From Bacteroidota bacterium (GTDB taxonomy: Bacteria > Bacteroidota > Bacteroidia > NS11-12g > UBA955): DNA of 8,769 bases. The DNA is taken from positions 1-8,769 of the forward strand of contig RGEC01000085.1 of NCBI GenBank assembly GCA_009918425.1, in the 5' to 3' direction. The position numbers and the translations under genes are program-made. The notes under the pieces were generated by a model. It had not been told where the DNA came from. It saw only the letters and a list, made by a program, of their open reading frames with translations, and did not search any database. Positions within the stretch are counted from its first letter, which is position 1, and each line of letters opens with the position of its first letter. This document shows positions 5,887-8,769 of the stretch, in pieces.

Positions 5887-6927
5887 TTGGTAAAAAAGTA
5901 CAACATATCGGCCAGTGTTGAAGAGGTTTGCAATTGGGTAAGCCTGCCTCCAAGTAGCTATTATTATCAGCCATCAGGGGGCAAACGGGGGGCAAAACCG
6001 AGCACCCACACTTTTAAAACGGATGGCAGCAAAATATGTAACGAAACTGTAATTGAAGACATAAAAGTGGCTTTAAAACGGGAATTTTGCTGTTATGGCT
6101 ATCACAACATCACCTCAGATTTGCGGGATATGTTTTACATTATTAACCACAAAAAAGTGTACCGCTTGATGGATGAAAACAACCTGCTTTTGGGCAAAGT
6201 AATACGCACCAGTGGTAAGCGCGAGTTTGTAAAACACCGCAAAATTGCAGCGGCATATCCAATGGAATTTATTTGCCTTGACATTAAATATATTTACATA
6301 CACGGCGAAAAACGCAATTATTTTTTGCTCACCGTATTGGATGTTTTTACCCGCAAAGCCATTGCTCAGATACTGCAACGCAGTATTCGTAAAATTGATG
6401 TAATTAATATTTTTAGAAATATTAATCAGCACTATGGCATAAAAGGCGTTACAATGCGCAATGACAATGGCTCACAATTTATTGCCAATGATGTAAAACA
6501 GTTTTTAGCCAGCTCCGAGGCCAAACAGGAGTTTACACATATAGCCACACCACAGGAAAACTCCTACATCGAAGCCTTCCACAGCATAGTGCAAACTGAA
6601 GTTGTGGAACGGTTTGAATTTGCAGGCTATTATGAAGCAAAACAAGTGTTTGCGAAGCACCTGCATTGGTATAACTACGAACGAAAACATGGCCAATTGG
6701 GTAGAATTACGCCACAAGAGAAATGGAATCAATACCAAAATACTAAATTTGCCGCATCAGATCAAGCGGAAGCGGGCAACGCTGGAGAGCAACCCGCCAG
6801 GAATAATCTGATGAACGAAAATGATCCGGGGCAGGTTTTAAAAACGGAATCTGCTTCGGTTTTAAAACCATCATTTTTGTTCCAAATACCTGAAAAAACT
6901 CAGCCGAAAGATGAGAAACAGACCTAA
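5887..6927 (+). CDS. IS3-family transposase OrfB (DDE integrase core)
   Basis: Catalytic part of the IS3 transposase, which cuts and joins DNA through an RNase H-like DDE core. Numbering from TTG at 5887, Asp132 (CLDIKYI), Asp193 (RNDNGSQF) and Glu229 (ENSYIEAF) form the triad, with the canonical 35 residues between the second Asp and Glu. The N-terminal ~90 residues contain the HTH_21-like segment ending YGYHNITSDLR. Residues ~290-346 are an extra low-complexity tail with a repeated VLK unit (underlying GGTTTTAAAA at 6834 and 6858). The TTG is only nominal: the frame is open upstream and the main product is expected to be the OrfAB fusion made at 5851-5858. The frame is intact. Confidence 0.93.
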   Translation: MVKKYNISASVEEVCNWVSLPPSSYYYQPSGGKRGAKPSTHTFKTDGSKICNETVIEDIKVALKREFCCYGYHNITSDLRDMFYIINHKKVYRLMDENNLLLGKVIRTSGKREFVKHRKIAAAYPMEFICLDIKYIYIHGEKRNYFLLTVLDVFTRKAIAQILQRSIRKIDVINIFRNINQHYGIKGVTMRNDNGSQFIANDVKQFLASSEAKQEFTHIATPQENSYIEAFHSIVQTEVVERFEFAGYYEAKQVFAKHLHWYNYERKHGQLGRITPQEKWNQYQNTKFAASDQAEAGNAGEQPARNNLMNENDPGQVLKTESASVLKPSFLFQIPEKTQPKDEKQT

Positions 6928-6945
6928 ACTCTTTGGACGGTTTTA

Positions 6946-6969
6946 TCCAACAAATAGGCGTCTAAGACA
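6946..6969 (-). repeat. Right terminal inverted repeat of the IS3-family element
   Basis: Read inward on the - strand it begins TGTCTTAGAC, then GCCT, and reaches TTGGA at 6950-6946, matching the left end imperfectly. The last base, A at 6969, gives the CA terminus. Confidence 0.85.
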
Positions 6970-7532
6970 CTACGTGGAATTGGGCCCGAACAAATGATGT
7001 TAGATCATCCTCAGACAGTGCTTGGCATTTATATGGCGTTGAAGTGAATAAACGATCAGTTACATGGTATATTGATAACAAACAAATTCATATGGCATAT
7101 TTTCCGGAAGAATTATTGCACGGATTAGATATACATAAATTTAGATCATTTATCACCGGAAAAATTCCCTTTATCCCTAATACAATGGATATTGAAGTAG
7201 GAATTAACACACAACCAGGGTATAATGATAATCCAAGTTCACCAGATTCAACTGTTGTGTTCCCTTTTAATTACGAGATAGATTATATTCGCTATTATCG
7301 TCCAATTTTAACTTACAAAAACACTAATCTTTCTCAAACAAGCTATACACTTGGTGGCCACCCATTAGGGATTTATAAATCTATTTCATTAGGTGGGTCA
7401 GGTGGAACTGTAGATTTATCAGTTGGTCAAAATACCGTATTAAGAGCCACAGATTATGTTGAATTGAAAGATGGATTTGAAATCCCGGTTGGAGCAAGCA
7501 TATATATCACAAACACTTATCCTAAAGAGTAG
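6970..7532 (+). pseudogene. C-terminal remnant of a GH16-type secreted glycoside hydrolase
   Basis: The frame is open from the IS right end (first full codon 6972) to TAG at 7530, about 186 residues. The GTG at 7044 is not a true start, because GH16-like sequence begins before it (TWNWARTND, then WHLYGVEV). WHLYGVEV, TWYIDNKQI, MDIEVGINTQPGY and FPFNYEIDYIRYY match the C-terminal half of GH16 beta-glucanase/laminarinase folds, which normally end with such a VDYVRVY-type strand. The part with the catalytic ExDxxE motif is missing, so no activity is expected. After residue ~116 a second module ending DYVELKDGFEIPVGASIYIT resembles the coathanger-like repeats of secreted Bacteroidota proteins. 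The stop is one base before the next gene, so the two were probably cotranscribed. Confidence 0.75.
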
Positions 7533-7533
7533 T

Positions 7534-8160
7534 ATGAAAAATATAATTATCCGCGCTATTTTTTTGATAGTTTCTTTGCACTTGCATGGGCAAATTCAAT
7601 ACCCATCCAAATCAAACTATTTTGTCCAAAACAATACTGCAATTGGTTCCACAGGATATTTCAAGATAAAAAACTATGTTGACAGCTTAGTTTTTGATTC
7701 ATTGTCAAAAGGTATAGACCATTATTCCTACTATTCCTCAGATAGCAGTAAAAAATATCATGTCAAGTCTGATAATCAACGCACTTGGATTAAGTTTAAC
7801 GACACAGGTTATACTAAAATATTTGATTTTACATTAAATTCAAGTGATTCATTTCGATTTTACTATACGCCTAATTCTAACCATATTATTTCCTGGACTT
7901 GGGTAAAAATAGATAGTACTTCCTCAATTAAAATCAATGGTATAAACCATAAATGCATTTACACTTCTCCTTTAGGGTTCCTTAAATTCCAGTTTGTGCA
8001 AGGCGTCGGGACTCTCCAGCGCGGAATTAATTACTGGCAATTTGGAGGTACTGGGAGGCCTACTATTCCTCAGATAGCAGTAAAAAATATCATGTCAAGT
8101 CTGATAATCAAGGATTGCAATCATACCGCAGTGAAGAGGCTTCTAATTCAACGGAATTAG
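7534..8160 (+). CDS. Putative secreted protein of unknown function, 3' end rearranged
   Basis: I chose ATG at 7534, one base after the stop of the GH16 remnant. It gives MKNIIIRAIFLIVSLHLHGQ, a typical signal peptide with likely cleavage before IQYP. An in-frame upstream ATG at 7471 only adds residues read out of frame through the GH16 remnant. The 208-residue product is rich in Tyr, Ser, Asn and Lys with beta-strand-like alternation. FLKFQFVQGVGTLQRGINYW looks like a natural domain end. I recognise no family. From 8059 the gene runs into the second copy of a 53-bp repeat, now in a different frame from the first, so the last ~34 residues (PTIPQIAVKN onward) are probably not native. With its upstream partner decapitated, expression is doubtful. 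Confidence 0.6.
   Translation: MKNIIIRAIFLIVSLHLHGQIQYPSKSNYFVQNNTAIGSTGYFKIKNYVDSLVFDSLSKGIDHYSYYSSDSSKKYHVKSDNQRTWIKFNDTGYTKIFDFTLNSSDSFRFYYTPNSNHIISWTWVKIDSTSSIKINGINHKCIYTSPLGFLKFQFVQGVGTLQRGINYWQFGGTGRPTIPQIAVKNIMSSLIIKDCNHTAVKRLLIQRN
7727..7779 (+). repeat. 53-bp direct repeat, copy 1
   Basis: The 53 bases from CCTACTATTC to GATAATCAA are identical to 8059-8111. Here they encode YYSSDSSKKYHVKSDNQ in the frame of the secreted protein, which fits the surrounding sequence, so this is probably the original position. Confidence 0.95.
8059..8111 (+). repeat. 53-bp direct repeat, copy 2
   Basis: Exact copy of 7727-7779, 332 bases downstream. As 332 is not a multiple of three, the copy is read in another frame by the 7534 gene. 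Sequence on both sides differs from copy 1, so only these 53 bases are duplicated. In the frame of copy 1 the reading continues to a stop at 8179-8181 and ends TELAVTFTFF. Confidence 0.95.
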
Positions 8161-8228
8161 CTGTTACTTTTACGTTTTTCTAAACAATCTCTCGGTTGAT
8201 TTAGGTTCATGTATGTGATGATTTATTT

Positions 8229-8459
8229 TTACGTGTTGTGGGCCAAAATTTCAACTATGACTTCTACTCTGTATAACAGAATGATGTAGAATTCATCAAA
8301 AAGGGGTAGAATGTCGGCAATGGTTGCCGTAAAATGGAGTTTTTCCAACTTTGAGTTCGGATACTGCCATTGAAGCTGTTCCCCGATCTGCGGTCTGTCA
8401 ATAACATAAAGCCTGGGAAATGGCTTGGGCATTCCCAGTATATGCAGCTCTACAACCAT
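8229..8459 (-). CDS. Small protein of unknown function, second gene of a coupled pair
   Basis: 76 residues, starting MVVELHILGMPKPF and ending EVIVEILAHNT. I recognise no family. It has a mixed alpha/beta composition and a hydrophobic helix-like stretch around ADILPLFDEFYIILLYRVEVIVEI. The ATG shares its first base with the TAA of the upstream frame (TAATG), the arrangement of translationally coupled genes, which is the main reason to believe it is real. Small coupled pairs of this size are often toxin-antitoxin modules, but nothing in the sequence proves that. The upstream partner appears broken, so translation may be impaired. Confidence 0.45.
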   Translation of the reverse strand: MVVELHILGMPKPFPRLYVIDRPQIGEQLQWQYPNSKLEKLHFTATIADILPLFDEFYIILLYRVEVIVEILAHNT

Positions 8460-8583
8460 TATTTCAGTATCCTTTCCAGATCGGTTAGGGTAACGCCATG
8501 TGCTTCTGCAAACTCAGTATATGAGACCCAGCTCCCCGAAGTCTCCCGACTTCGGGCACTAAAACTCCCCTACTGACCTCCAT
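8459..8583 (-). pseudogene. Small upstream partner gene, frame broken at a palindrome
   Basis: The 3' part reads SYTEFAEAHGVTLTDLERILK and stops in a TAATG overlap with the next gene; its helix-rich, acidic character looks like genuine coding sequence. Upstream in this frame there is no ATG, GTG or TTG before a stop at 8572-8570. A plausible start, ATG at 8583 with GGAG about 12 bases before it, lies in another frame (MEVSRGVL) that ends at 8489-8487. The two frames meet around the palindrome at 8535-8556, so a small insertion or indel there probably broke the gene. Product unknown; an antitoxin-like role is only a guess from the gene pair. Confidence 0.4.
8535..8556. repeat. Perfect palindrome with a 4-base loop
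   Basis: CCCGAAGTC (8535-8543) pairs with GACTTCGGG (8548-8556) around TCCC. It lies inside a small coding region at the point where the reading frame changes, so it looks like an inserted REP-like unit rather than a terminator; no T run follows on either strand. Its outer CCCGAA/TTCGGG arms resemble the TCCCGAAA/TTTCGGGA ends of the tRNA-borne element at 4476-4558. Confidence 0.6.
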
Positions 8584-8633
8584 CACCTCTTTCTCCTTTG
8601 CTGCGTTGTATTTTAGTGGTTTAATCCACATCC

Positions 8634-8769
8634 ATGCATCCGCACAAAGCCCCCAAAACCCTGGGTATTTTTATGAACCATACCCGTGCACTGTTTTTTA
8701 TTCCCGAAAATGGTCCTCAGCAGCCTGCCCCGCTGGAATCGGGCATTGAAAACCGACTGCGCTACCCCG
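8634..8769 (+). CDS. Conserved protein of unknown function, 3' end outside window
   Basis: The frame from ATG at 8634 is open to the window edge and gives 45 residues starting MHPHKAPKTLGIFMNHTRALFF and ending IENRLRYP. The KTLGIFMNHTRALFF segment resembles the N-terminus of a family of uncharacterised Bacteroidota proteins that begin with a KxIGIWMDHSxAxL pattern and that I associate, from memory, with release-factor-like (eRF1-type) folds. That link is weak. An alternative ATG at 8673 would cut inside this conserved block, so 8634 is preferred. No clear Bacteroidota promoter box is visible upstream. GC content returns to that of the left-hand genes, suggesting this is core chromosome again. 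Confidence 0.6.
   Translation, partial: MHPHKAPKTLGIFMNHTRALFFIPENGPQQPAPLESGIENRLRYP

Larger units (their letters stand above)
5507..6969 (+). mobile_element. IS3-family insertion sequence, 1463 bp, apparently complete
   Basis: The element starts TGTCTTAGAC and ends GTCTAAGACA, so both ends carry the same ten outer bases in inverted orientation with the TG...CA termini usual for IS3. It encodes an orfA with a helix-turn-helix and leucine zipper, and an orfB with a DDE integrase core in the -1 frame. These overlap through a run of eight A, as expected for programmed frameshifting. No stop or deletion interrupts either frame, so it may still be active. The outer flanks (GCATTA before, CTACGT after) show no matching 3-5 base duplication, and both neighbouring genes stop at its ends. 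Confidence 0.92.

Noticed and set aside
7044..7532. Complete 162-residue gene starting at GTG 7044
   Set aside because: GH16-like sequence continues upstream of this codon to the IS boundary, so it is the tail of a truncated gene.
7471..7533. Upstream ATG at 7471 as start of the secreted protein
   Set aside because: It would read the end of the GH16 remnant out of frame and bury the clear signal peptide that begins at 7534.
7727..8111. CRISPR-like array or tandem satellite
   Set aside because: Only two copies of a 53-bp unit, far apart and inside coding sequence, with no regular spacers or cas genes.
8535..8556. Rho-independent terminator
   Set aside because: The hairpin is strong, but neither strand has a following T run and it lies within small coding frames.

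Overview
The window looks like chromosomal DNA of a Bacteroidota bacterium, probably a Chitinophagaceae-type glycan degrader. The pointers are a TTG-N20-TATCTTTG promoter of the Bacteroidota type, few Shine-Dalgarno sequences, a GH20/GH2 glycosidase locus, and a GH16 remnant with a coathanger-like C-terminal module. The genus cannot be fixed from this sequence.

Positions 1-4376 form a compact glycan-degradation locus. A GH20 beta-N-acetylhexosaminidase enters from the left edge on the + strand and overlaps, tail to tail, a secreted GH2 beta-mannosidase on the - strand. The beta-mannosidase start lies inside the end of a cutC-family gene, so cutC and the mannosidase look like a translationally coupled operon. 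Removal of terminal HexNAc and of beta-mannose together would suit N-glycan core or mannan/chitin-type substrates.

Positions 4388-4737 are an RNA locus. A strong promoter is followed directly by a broken tRNA-Arg copy. That copy is split after its tenth base by an 83-bp twin-hairpin palindromic element. An intact tRNA-Arg(ACG) and a rho-independent terminator follow. The intact tRNA has no obvious promoter of its own and is probably transcribed through the broken copy.

Positions 4738-8583 are visibly more AT-rich and look like a decayed accessory pocket next to the tRNA. A complete IS3-family element (5507-6969) with orfA, a -1 frameshift site and orfB sits between two divergent genes that have both lost their 5' ends: a lipoprotein and a GH16-type hydrolase. 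It has no target-site duplication, which suggests a deletion or recombination at the element. Next come a secreted protein whose 3' end is rearranged at a 53-bp exact direct repeat, and a small two-gene unit whose upstream member is broken at a palindrome.

From 8634 a new + strand gene starts and runs off the right edge. No CRISPR array, rRNA or complete defence system is visible. The best candidate for something undescribed is the twin-hairpin element in the tRNA pseudogene.
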